Shown: positions 21,191 to 30,404 of the stretch, piece by piece
How positions within the stretch are numbered: position 1 is the stretch's first letter
Layout: every line of letters starts with the position of its first letter
Source of the DNA: Gracilaria vermiculophylla
Lineage: Eukaryota; Rhodophyta; Florideophyceae; Gracilariales; Gracilariaceae
Direction: 5' to 3'
NCBI GenBank assembly: GCA_019155205.2
Contig: JAHNZQ020000181.1
Span: forward strand, 1,900,623 to 1,945,056
DNA: 44,434 bases
Translations under genes and position numbers: made by a program
Notes under the pieces: model-generated
The model's database searches: none
What the model saw: the letters and a program-made list of their open reading frames with translations, nothing else
Told to the model about the DNA's origin: nothing

Positions 21191-24100
21191 ATGGATGACG
21201 ATTTATTCCAGTTCGAGGCTCCACCTGACATCGCACCAGAGCTAGTGCTCGGAAAGAAAAAGAAAAAGAAGAAGAAAAAGAGGGACGAGTCCTCATCAAA
21301 ACAGCCTGAGCCTGCGGATATTTCCACGAATGGTCAAGACGCAGAACATTCTGAAGCGCGAGAGCAAGCATCCCAAGCCGACACTACATCTTCGGCCTTT
21401 GAGTCACTGGAAGACGAGGGTATGCCTCTCGTGCTTGGGAAAAAGAAAAAAAAGAAACAAAAGAACACAGATACCTCCCCAATGGAAGTGTATGGAGCTA
21501 TATCCCCCGAAGAAAACGGTGAGGATACTGTGGAAGAGGGACAAGAGACGAAAGATGCCGTACCTACTTCTGCTTTTGCTTCCCTGGATATAGTTGACGA
21601 AGAAGACAAAGAAGCGGCCGGAGGTGACGTTTTTGATGTCGCCGATGTTGCTCCGAAGAAGAAGAAAAGCAAGAACAAAAATAAAAAGAACTTGGAACTT
21701 TCTGATCTACCAAAGGAGAATGTTACTGTGGCAGACGAAACCCCGGTTGAAGTGAAGCGTCCAATGACAGCTGCCGAAAAGAAGAAGGCGAAGAAGGAAC
21801 GTGAACGTCTTGCAAAGGAGGAGAAAGCAAAGAAAGAAAAAGAAGAACTTGACGCAATTTTTGCCGAGCTAGGTGGGCCCAAAGCGGAAGCAACTACTGA
21901 TCAGCCCGTTAACATGGTTCCGGAGCCAGAGCAGGTTACTCCTGCCCCATCAGGCAAAAAGAAAAAGAAAAAGGGCAAAGCGAACACAGCTGAAAACACG
22001 GATGATGTCGACGCACTTCTGGCTGAATTGGCAGGACCTGAAACAACTCCAAAACCAGACCCGGAACCAAAACCTGCCGCGGACGTAGAGGATCTGTTAG
22101 CGGAACTTGGCGGTGTCGGAGGTGCAGGAGATGCACCTGCAGCCAAGAAGAAGTCCAAAAAAAAGAAGAAGAAGACTGCAGCCAAGGCAGATGATGAGGC
22201 AGACGGCGGTGCAGAAGAAGGCGCGTCAGGCTCCGCCGAACCTAAGAAGCCCAAGAAAAAGGAGTCTGCGATGGTGCGCAAGATGCGAGAGCAAAGAGAA
22301 AAAATGTTGGCGGAACAAGAGCGATTAAGAAAGCAAGAAGAAGAAGAAGCTAAACGAATTGCCGAGGAACAGCGCAAGAGAGAAGAGGAAGAGAACAGAA
22401 AAGCTGAAGAAAAAGCTAGGCGAAAAGCTGCAGAGAAAGCCAAAAAAGAGCGTAAACGCCAGGAAGGCACGCTGCTTTCTAAAGCTGAGAAAGAACGAAG
22501 GAGGAAAGCTGAAGCCTTTAGGCAGCAGATGATAGCCATGGGACGTGTCCCAGCCGTGTCTCGTGGTGAAAGCACTGAAGGCGCTGAGAAAACCATGCAT
22601 TCTACAAAGAAGAAACCGGCGAAGTCGGAGGATGCCAGCGAACCATCTGAGACTCAGGTGGAGGAAGAAGTTAAGCCTACCACGACTGAGACGACCGAGG
22701 AATCTCAAGATGAAAAGATTAAGGAGACTCCACAACCTAAACCTGAGCCTGAAATCATACCTGATGCATGGGACGAACTCCCCGACATGGATCAAAACGG
22801 GGAGCAAACAAATGGCGCAGACAAGACGGAGCTCGGCCGACCGAAAGATCCGGATTCGAAAGCTGGATACCGGGAAGACGATGATGAATCTGATGAAGAA
22901 GAAACAGATGAATCAACCGATGATTCTGAGTATGAAGGAATGTCCAAGGCCGAGATTGCCGCGGAGAAAAGACTTGAAAGTATCCGCAGAAAGCGAGCAA
23001 AGGAGAAGGAAGTCGCGATGGCTGCTCGCACGCGAGAGCATCTTCGTTCTCCTGTCATTTGTATTCTTGGTCACGTCGATACGGGAAAGACCAAGATTCT
23101 GGATCGAATTCGCCGCACAAACGTGCAAGACGCCGAAGCAGGCGGCATTACGCAACAGATTGGTGCCACGTACTTTCCTATTGAGGCTGTTAAGAAAGAG
23201 GCTACTAAGTTAGAAGAAGGAAGGAAGCTTTTGTACAACGTACCATCTTTGCTGATCATCGATACGCCTGGGCATGAGTCCTTCACAAACCTTCGTTCTC
23301 GTGGCTCTTCTTTGTGTGATATTGCCATTCTTGTGGTGGATATCATGCACGGATTGGAGCCGCAAACGCGAGAAAGTATTGATCTTTTGAAGATGAGAAA
23401 GACTCCCTTCATTGTAGCATTGAACAAGATAGATCGTATGTATGACTGGGCCGCCCAACCACACAACTGTCCGTCAAGAATCTCAATTGAAAAGCAACCG
23501 CGCCATGTACAGGAGGAATTCGTGCGGAGGGTTAAGGAAACCCAACTTCAGTTTGCGGAAATTGGATTCAATACTGAGTTGTATTGGGAGAATAAGGATA
23601 TGCGAAAGACTGTCTCGTTGGTACCTACCTCGGCGATTACCGGTGAAGGAATGCCGGATCTCCTCATGCTTCTTCTTGCACTGCCGCAAAAACTGCTGAC
23701 CGAGCGTCTAATGTTTACGTCCGTGCTCGAAGCAACTGTTCTGGAAGTGAAAGTGATTGAAGGACTGGGTACAACAATCGATATCATTCTTACTGGCGGT
23801 ACCATTCACGAAGGAGACACGATTATGGTGGTTGGACTTGACGGACCCATCGTGACTACGATTCGTGCGCTCCTGACACCCCATCCAATGAAAGAAATGA
23901 GAGTGAAAGGGCAGTACCTCCATCACAAGCAAATCGAGGCAGCTCAGGGTATCAAGATATCTGCTGATGGCCTCGAAAAGGCAGTGGCCGGCACACAACT
24001 AATGGTTGTTGAAGACGCATCCAATGAACAAGAGATGGAATATGTTCGTGAAGAAGTGATGAAGGACTTCCAAACGATTCTGACAAACGTGGACAGGTCA

Positions 24101-24832
24101 GGACTTGGAGTTTACGTGCAAGCATCCACTCTTGGTTCGCTGGAGGCATTGCTGGAGTATCTTCGATCGACCAACATTCCTGTTTCGGGAATAAATATCG
24201 GGCCAGTGCACAAACGGGATGTGACAAAGGCCTCAACAATGCTCGAGAAACGGAGAGAGTATGCGACGATTCTTGCGTTTGATGTACCTGTAGAGAAGGA
24301 AGCGCGCGAAATGGCGGAAGATGTCGGAGTACAGATCTTCACGGCGGACATTATCTACCATTTGTTTGATCAGTTCACTGCATATATGGAGAAAATCAAG
24401 AAGGAGAGACGGGAAGCCGTGAACGACGACGTAGTGTTCCCTGTGATTGCGAAGATTTTACCGCAACATATCTACAACAAGAAGGACCCAATCGTGCTGG
24501 GTGTGGATGTGATGGAGGGCATTCTGAGGGTGGGGACGCCGTTGGTGGTGAGGCATGGTGCTGAATGGCTGGATGTTGGGCGTGTTGTGAGCATCGAACT
24601 GAACAAGAAGCAAGTTCCTATCGCTAAAAAAGGTGAGAGTGTTGCCGTTAAAATTCAACACAAATCAACGGAACACATCATGTACGGGCGGCACTTTGAC
24701 TTCCAGGACCAGCTGGTGAGCAAGATGAGCCGGGCTGCCATTGATTTACTGAAGGCAAACTTCAAGGACGATCTAGAAACAGAGGACTGGAGATTAGTGA
24801 TCAAGTTGAAGAAGATGTTCCAGATATTGTAG
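21191..24832 (+). CDS. Translation initiation factor eIF5B
   Basis: 1213 residues. eIF5B is the GTPase that joins the large ribosomal subunit to the start-codon complex in the cytoplasm. The C-terminal half is complete: GHVDTGKT (627-634, G1), GGITQQIGAT (switch 1), DTPGHE (691-696, G3), NKID (745-748, G4), then domains II to IV ending KLKKMFQIL. Residues 1-600 are charged and low in complexity. Lys-rich blocks (two after an identical LVLGKKKKKK start, near residues 18 and 78) alternate with acidic stretches, and a long EEEAKR-type helix lies around 365-440. Such a long charged N-terminus is normal in eukaryotic eIF5B and absent from bacterial IF2. The ATG sits in GCCATGG, a favourable context. 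Single exon. Confidence 0.97.
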   Translation: MDDDLFQFEAPPDIAPELVLGKKKKKKKKKRDESSSKQPEPADISTNGQDAEHSEAREQASQADTTSSAFESLEDEGMPLVLGKKKKKKQKNTDTSPMEVYGAISPEENGEDTVEEGQETKDAVPTSAFASLDIVDEEDKEAAGGDVFDVADVAPKKKKSKNKNKKNLELSDLPKENVTVADETPVEVKRPMTAAEKKKAKKERERLAKEEKAKKEKEELDAIFAELGGPKAEATTDQPVNMVPEPEQVTPAPSGKKKKKKGKANTAENTDDVDALLAELAGPETTPKPDPEPKPAADVEDLLAELGGVGGAGDAPAAKKKSKKKKKKTAAKADDEADGGAEEGASGSAEPKKPKKKESAMVRKMREQREKMLAEQERLRKQEEEEAKRIAEEQRKREEEENRKAEEKARRKAAEKAKKERKRQEGTLLSKAEKERRRKAEAFRQQMIAMGRVPAVSRGESTEGAEKTMHSTKKKPAKSEDASEPSETQVEEEVKPTTTETTEESQDEKIKETPQPKPEPEIIPDAWDELPDMDQNGEQTNGADKTELGRPKDPDSKAGYREDDDESDEEETDESTDDSEYEGMSKAEIAAEKRLESIRRKRAKEKEVAMAARTREHLRSPVICILGHVDTGKTKILDRIRRTNVQDAEAGGITQQIGATYFPIEAVKKEATKLEEGRKLLYNVPSLLIIDTPGHESFTNLRSRGSSLCDIAILVVDIMHGLEPQTRESIDLLKMRKTPFIVALNKIDRMYDWAAQPHNCPSRISIEKQPRHVQEEFVRRVKETQLQFAEIGFNTELYWENKDMRKTVSLVPTSAITGEGMPDLLMLLLALPQKLLTERLMFTSVLEATVLEVKVIEGLGTTIDIILTGGTIHEGDTIMVVGLDGPIVTTIRALLTPHPMKEMRVKGQYLHHKQIEAAQGIKISADGLEKAVAGTQLMVVEDASNEQEMEYVREEVMKDFQTILTNVDRSGLGVYVQASTLGSLEALLEYLRSTNIPVSGINIGPVHKRDVTKASTMLEKRREYATILAFDVPVEKEAREMAEDVGVQIFTADIIYHLFDQFTAYMEKIKKERREAVNDDVVFPVIAKILPQHIYNKKDPIVLGVDVMEGILRVGTPLVVRHGAEWLDVGRVVSIELNKKQVPIAKKGESVAVKIQHKSTEHIMYGRHFDFQDQLVSKMSRAAIDLLKANFKDDLETEDWRLVIKLKKMFQIL

Positions 24833-27295
24833 AGCGATTGCTTATTGGTAGGGGCTGACAATTACAGTAGTGGTAGAAAGTTAAGAAAGAATGGACAAAA
24901 TGCTGTTTGTTGTGTTTGAGCTGGAGCGGCGGAAAATCGGTTCGGCTGCGCTACTCAAAGGAAGCGTTTGGCCGTGGCCATCAGCGTGCATTCTGACGAG
25001 GCTGAACTCGTCACATCGGGGCGATACGACTGCAGGATAGATACAGCTCTATCGTTGCGGCAAATGTGCGGTTTGCAGTGTGGACCTGATTTGTGCTGCA
25101 TGGAATTGGATTGCTGGCAGTGTTCGTATTACTCTTCGCGATGTGAATGGCGTGGGTGGATGAGAACCGCCGAGGTGTGATCGAGACTGGTCACCAGAAG
25201 TGCGCTGTATGAAGGCTGATGCGTTTGTATGAGTTGTGAGCTGATACCAAAGGTATATTTTGCTATGTCGCGCATACGCGGACATGGGCACGTGCGCGTG
25301 GCGCTCGTCGTGTGGAGATGAAGGGCATTAGGTGCATGGCACGCGAGTGCGACAGACAGCTTTGCAAATTATCGCGAGGGGGGTCCGGTTTCGAAAGCGC
25401 TACACGATGGTATTTTGTTCGCGGAAGCGTGGAACGTCGGCGGCAGTGCCGACGCAGCATGCGCAGCTTTCGCCGCTCGAGAGCGAGCACCGCGTAGCTC
25501 GAAAACGAAGTTGTCTCCACGAACCAAACCAAAATCGGTGCTTCTTGATTGGCGCTGAACGCTCTGCGGCGCGCATTAATTCACAGAGAGACGTGACTGC
25601 ACCCGTGACAGCTGAATGGACTGTCGAGGCGACCTGCGCGCTGCGGTGCCCATTCTTGTCGGCTTTATTGCCATTATTTCACCGTCAAGTCGTGCGCGCT
25701 GCAAGCTGGCGCCCGCAGCCAATACACGCTGCACAGCTGTCCAGCGCTTTGCGCCGCTCGCTGCGCGACCAGATATTTTTCCCGGACAGCTGGCACAACC
25801 CTAGAGGCAATGGCGCGAATGTGGCGCGATGCACGTCGCTTCCATGTCGCGCAGCCAATCAGCTACCGCTGTGCTAATCGAAGCGAATCATTGGAGCTCT
25901 GCCGCGAGTGATATGCGACGGGCATTTGCCGCGCATATCTCGCCGAAGCACGGCACCGGTGTCTGAGGCCGCCCCCCCCCCCTGTGAGCCCCCCCACCCG
26001 CCCGCTTCCGCCACCCTCCCCCCCTCCGCTACTCCCCTCCGCCCACGTCGCCTCCCCCGTCGAGAGAGTTTGGCGTGCGGTGGTGCTTGGCGTCCGATTG
26101 CCGTGCCCACCTGGTTGGCCCGCTCCGCCCGCGCCGTCGTGTAGGGATGCGACGACGTGTGATCTTCGAATCCCAGCGTGCAACCGACAGCTTTTAATAC
26201 GCCGCATTTCCAGAGCGGCTATTGCGATCGTCACTCCTGCGTGCGCCGCCATGCGCCGCTGTTTGGGCATTCCCCTGCGGTCAGCTTGCGCCAAAGCACC
26301 TCCCGTAGAAATCTTGTCATTCTACGCTGCGGCGCGTGTTGCCTCCTCTTTCCGAACCAGCGCCAGCCGCCCGAGGAGCTGGCTGCGCGCGCACCACTCC
26401 CGCCCGTTTGGTGTGCGCATGGGGGAACAGCCCGCAACGGTGCAATTTGCCGTTGCGCATCACCATTCGTGCCCGGCGCAAATTGGACGAGGCTCTTCCA
26501 ATAAGCCTCGAACATGTCGCGAGCACACATCCACACGCGCCCTTGACTGGCTGAGCGACCGCGCACCACCGCCGTGCCCGCCAAACTTCCCCAATGACAA
26601 GCGCGAAAACACGCTCTAGTCGCCGCACTCTCGGAGCCGTGCCGACGCCAGTTGGGCATATGCCGCGCCCTCTTCGCCCGCTGGAGCGCCTCCAAAACGC
26701 AGCCCCCGAGCGCATTTTTAAACTTCGAATAGCCCGCCATGTGCGGCACCGGTGCGCGCACTTCTTACGCCGCCCGAATTGCGCCGGCCATTGCGCGGCG
26801 ATGCGCGGCTGCCTCCTCTGGCCTTGTCGGGTTGCCACATCGGCGTCGTCGCCCATTATATTGCCTCCCGCGCCGCACGTAACTCAGCGCTCATAGTGGT
26901 TCGCCCACCCCTCAGTGCCCCACGTCGCGACGTCGTAGCGCTCGTAGCTTCAGCGCCCCTGGTCAGAAGCGCCGCGCTCGCCTTGTCCTTTGCAAGTCGC
27001 TGTGTCTTGCCGTCGCCCCAAACGTTGCTCTCGCAACCACCCCCCCTGACAGTCGCCGCAGTCGCTCTGCGCCCGCTCTCACCCTTGTACCCAACGCTTC
27101 GGCGTACCCAAACTTTTCTTCCTTTCCCGTCACCACTCCAGGAAAAACGGAGGGGTACACTAGTTCTCGCGCCTTCAGCGGCTTCATTTGCAAGACCGCA
27201 GCTAGTGTTGCGGTCCAGGTCGACGTTGGTCATTTCTACGACTGCATAGCGTACACCAGAGTCAAGAGAAGACCAGTGCATTTCGCACCCTCATC
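24833..27295. other. Long spacer, GC-rich, no gene recognised
   Basis: 2.46 kb between eIF5B and the PLP enzyme. From about 25,600 it becomes very rich in G and C with many CpG. Open frames of 60-210 codons appear on both strands only because stops are rare in such sequence; none shows a motif or normal protein composition. A C-rich tract lies at 25971-26045. The part next to 27296 is probably the 5' region of the downstream gene. Confidence 0.6.
25971..26045. repeat. C-rich tract (G-rich on the minus strand)
   Basis: Several runs of 4 to 13 C in 75 bases. The minus strand therefore has at least four G runs with short loops, the pattern of a G-quadruplex, and the plus strand fits an i-motif. 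Confidence 0.8.
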
Positions 27296-29287
27296 ATGAC
27301 TTTCGAAGCTGGTTCTGCAATACTCAGTGTCAATGCTGTCACGGCGCGACTCATAGGCCGCGGTAGGCACTTTCATTTGGTCCGCTCCGAGGGCGAACAA
27401 CTCGCGGGTGCGCACTCCCTCTCCACCTTCAACAGCACACCGCCCGTCGCTGGCCCGCCCCAACCTCAACCATTCGTCGACTTTGCCAACCCGTCCAACC
27501 CCCCGCAGCAGAGCGATGCAGTCGCATTTGTTCTGCGCCCGCCTACAGTGCCCAAGGAGGACTGTGGCCCGCTAAATGAGGCCGTGCACATGGAGTGGCT
27601 GAAGGGGCGCGGTGCCGCATGGATATCAGGTGCCCCCCAACTACAGTACTCCAAGGAAAACGGCTCGTTCCACATTCGTGTTCTGGATCTTGGCTCCTCG
27701 TCCCCGGACCCGTCCGCCACCATCATCACTGAATCCGGACTTGCCGCCGCCCTCGACACACTGGAGGACGCTGCGTTGGACGAGTGCGTATCTCGCCACC
27801 TCACAGAGGGGGGTGATGATCGCCTCCATCTCTCTTCTGCCGGTGTCAACAAATATTATTGCCCGCCGCGCCCGCTTCCCAAGGAGGTAGTCATCCGCGG
27901 GAGCTGTACCTGTTCCTCTCCCACGCCTGATGGCTTTGAAGCTGCCCGCCGCCTGCTGCGAAGCCTGTGGAGCGGACGCGTGACGTTCTCCCAGAGCATG
28001 GACAATATTCGTCGGCGTTTATCCAAGGTATTAAAAATATCGGTACCTCATGAGATCATACTACACCCGTCAGGGTCCGACGCTGAGCTGATTCCGCTCC
28101 TTATTGCAGTAGAGCGCTGCAAACAGCTGGGATGCTCCAAAGTGGTGAACATCGTAGCCGCCGCGGGTGAAGTGGGATCTGGTTCTGCTCCTGCTGCTGC
28201 TGGACGCCATTTTAGTCCTTACACACCGTGTGGAAATCCCGCTGGGAACGGAGACCTTGTGGAAGGCTTTCCGAGCTCTACTGTCGTTGTGGAGCTGAAA
28301 CCGCGCGATTCGAATGGAGTTTCAGCGCAAAATTACGACGACATGGTTGACAACGTGATCAAGGAGCATGAAAGCGCCGGCGATCGGCCGTTCTTCGTGG
28401 TTCATGCCGTGGATGGGTCCAAGACAGGGCTTCGCCTCCCCAGCTTGAACTTTCTGGCTGAGGTGAAGAACAGGCTCGGAGAGAGGGTACACATCGTGAT
28501 GGACGCGTGTCAGCTGCGCTCAGAATCCGAGGAGATTGACTGGTTCTTGCGACGGGATGCGTCGGTGTTAGTGACTGCGAGCAAGTTCTACTCGGCTCCC
28601 GGGTTCTGCGGTGCTGTGGTTGTGTCTTCTGATTGTGCTGGTGTTCTGCGACACAGTGCGGCACCTGTGGGACTGCGCGACTACATTACGCAGTATGAAG
28701 TTCCCTCATCCATCACAGGGCTGCACAATAGTCTACTTCGATACCCGAAAAATGTGGGACTGCTGCTTCGGTGGGAATGTGGTATAACGGAAATGGAGAT
28801 GTTTGAGGCGATGGGAATGGGCGTGAAGGTAGGGATGCGAAACTGGGTGCTCCGTGTACGTGAGTTAGTGTGCGATCGTCGTCCAGCGCTGGATTTGATT
28901 GACGTTGATGGCTTTAAGTGCGAGAGGGATGGGACACGATGCGGTGGGGTGAACTCGGTGGTGAGTATGAAGTTCTTGGCGAAGGATGGGCGCTCGTATT
29001 TGAGTGCGGATGTGTTGCGCAGAATTCATCGATACTTGACGATTGACGCGTCTTCGCTGCTTCCTGCGACGGCGAGTGAAGAGGAGCGTAAGGTCGCAGC
29101 GCTGCAATGCATGGTGGGTCAACCGGTGAAGTTGGGGGCCTTTGGGGTTTTGCGACTAGCGGTAGGAGCCCCTATGGCTCGAGACATGGCGCAGAGCGGG
29201 CAGCTGGAAAAGGAGCTCAAGCAGGATGAAAGGATCCTTGAGAAGATGATTGTGCTGGGAAGATTCCATGACGAAATGCGTGAGTGA
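27296..29287 (+). CDS. Fold-type-I PLP-dependent enzyme, substrate unknown
   Basis: 663 residues. The C-terminal two thirds have the layout of the aspartate aminotransferase fold. SGSDAELIPLL (~260) is the small-domain-to-phosphate loop, VMDACQLRSE carries Asp403 and Gln406 that would hold the pyridine ring, and VTASKFYSAPGF carries Lys430, the likely Schiff-base lysine. DAxQ followed by a Ser-Lys pair fits class-V aminotransferase, desulfurase or decarboxylase-like groups, but no specific family is recognised. The first 200 residues are Pro- and Ser-rich, less conserved in look, and have no obvious organelle signal. Single exon, preceded by the GC-rich spacer. The ATG follows a minor stop-free stretch, so the start is somewhat uncertain. 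Confidence 0.8.
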   Translation: MTFEAGSAILSVNAVTARLIGRGRHFHLVRSEGEQLAGAHSLSTFNSTPPVAGPPQPQPFVDFANPSNPPQQSDAVAFVLRPPTVPKEDCGPLNEAVHMEWLKGRGAAWISGAPQLQYSKENGSFHIRVLDLGSSSPDPSATIITESGLAAALDTLEDAALDECVSRHLTEGGDDRLHLSSAGVNKYYCPPRPLPKEVVIRGSCTCSSPTPDGFEAARRLLRSLWSGRVTFSQSMDNIRRRLSKVLKISVPHEIILHPSGSDAELIPLLIAVERCKQLGCSKVVNIVAAAGEVGSGSAPAAAGRHFSPYTPCGNPAGNGDLVEGFPSSTVVVELKPRDSNGVSAQNYDDMVDNVIKEHESAGDRPFFVVHAVDGSKTGLRLPSLNFLAEVKNRLGERVHIVMDACQLRSESEEIDWFLRRDASVLVTASKFYSAPGFCGAVVVSSDCAGVLRHSAAPVGLRDYITQYEVPSSITGLHNSLLRYPKNVGLLLRWECGITEMEMFEAMGMGVKVGMRNWVLRVRELVCDRRPALDLIDVDGFKCERDGTRCGGVNSVVSMKFLAKDGRSYLSADVLRRIHRYLTIDASSLLPATASEEERKVAALQCMVGQPVKLGAFGVLRLAVGAPMARDMAQSGQLEKELKQDERILEKMIVLGRFHDEMRE

Positions 29288-30404
29288 AAAAATGATGCTT
29301 AGGATGATTAGTAGTTTGACCGCGGGGCCTTGCGGGGGCGCGTGCGGCGAGCGATAGTGCAGAGCAGAGTTGTAAAACGGAAGTGAGGCCCTCAAGCGTG
29401 GGACGCATTCTTACGCCGGTGTGATCGGGAGCGACAGTTGTTCGGTACAGTTGTGCAGATTGTGAGCTGGAAGAGCGCGCGCTCGGGGGCGCGGACAACA
29501 GATTGTAAGGAGCGCGCGCCGGCGGATATTGGACCAATGGCCGGGCGACACGCGTGGGAGGTGGCGGCAGCGTCACGTCACGCACACGCTGTCCCTTCTG
29601 CGGCGCGCGGGCACCACGCGCCAGTGGCAGCTGCGGTGAGCCACGGCGCGGCTTTGGCTTCGGCTTGCGCTTCGGCTCTGGAGTGGGCTTTGGCTTTGGC
29701 TTTGGCTTTTGCTTTCGCTGCTTTGGCTCTGGCTCGGGCCGTGCCCCCAACTTTGGCTCCGGCTTTGGCTCTGACTTTGGCTCCCACTTTGGCTCCCACT
29801 TTGGCTCCGGCAGCCGCTGGAATGGTCACGCGCCGCGCTGTGCCACGCGAAGCGCTGTCCCGACGGAACGCGTCGCGTCGCCAACGGCTCTGGCGCTTCG
29901 ACGCGCGTCACGTGCCGTCACGCTGCGCTTGGAGAACGCCCAATCATCCCCGTCGCGCGCTCGTGCGCGTCGTAACGGATGGATCTGTCCGCCATGCACC
30001 GATCTCAGTGCGGCGCGGCCGTGATGACGCGCCGTTGGCCTCCGTCGTGCTGCGGGACGCCAATGTGCCCGCCGCTCTGCGCGCGCGGCCCGATGCGTAA
30101 CGGTATGCACGCCGAGCACTCGTCTTCCCAACCCCCTCTTTTAGGCTGCCGCCTAGACCTCGCCGCCCGCCTCTATGTGACTCGCCGCCCCAGTCGTCGC
30201 TTATCTCCCTCGTCTTCCAACTATCGCTCGCTAACACTTACTGCCACTCTTTCAAACCCCTGGTCCCCTCCCCCGTCGCCCCCTTTGCTTCCAGCGCGTT
30301 TCATTAACTCGTTTCTCTCACGCCTCACTGTTTCACACCGCCATCTTTCTGCCCACCAGCACCGCACGTGCTTGGCAACATAACCGGTTGCCAAATCGAG
30401 CGCA
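29288..30404. other. GC-rich spacer with a GGCTTT repeat
   Basis: 1.1 kb before the large surface-protein gene. Open frames on both strands come from low stop frequency and from the hexamer repeat at 29648-29812, and give Gly-Phe or Lys-Pro strings with no domain. No gene is called here. Confidence 0.6.
29648..29812 (+). repeat. Degenerate GGCTTT/GGCTCC hexamer repeat
   Basis: About 165 bases of imperfect six-base units, purest around 29684-29705 (GGCTTT repeated), and a 12-base variant (TTGGCTCCCACT) repeated near 29777-29800. Confidence 0.85.

Noticed and set aside
25600..27281. Many 60-210-codon open frames on both strands in the GC-rich spacer
   Set aside because: They overlap each other in several frames, have biased composition from GC-rich sequence and show no motif.
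29217..30131. Lys-Pro, Gly-Phe and Arg-rich open frames before the surface-protein gene
   Set aside because: They come from the hexamer repeat and stop-poor GC-rich DNA and have no domain.
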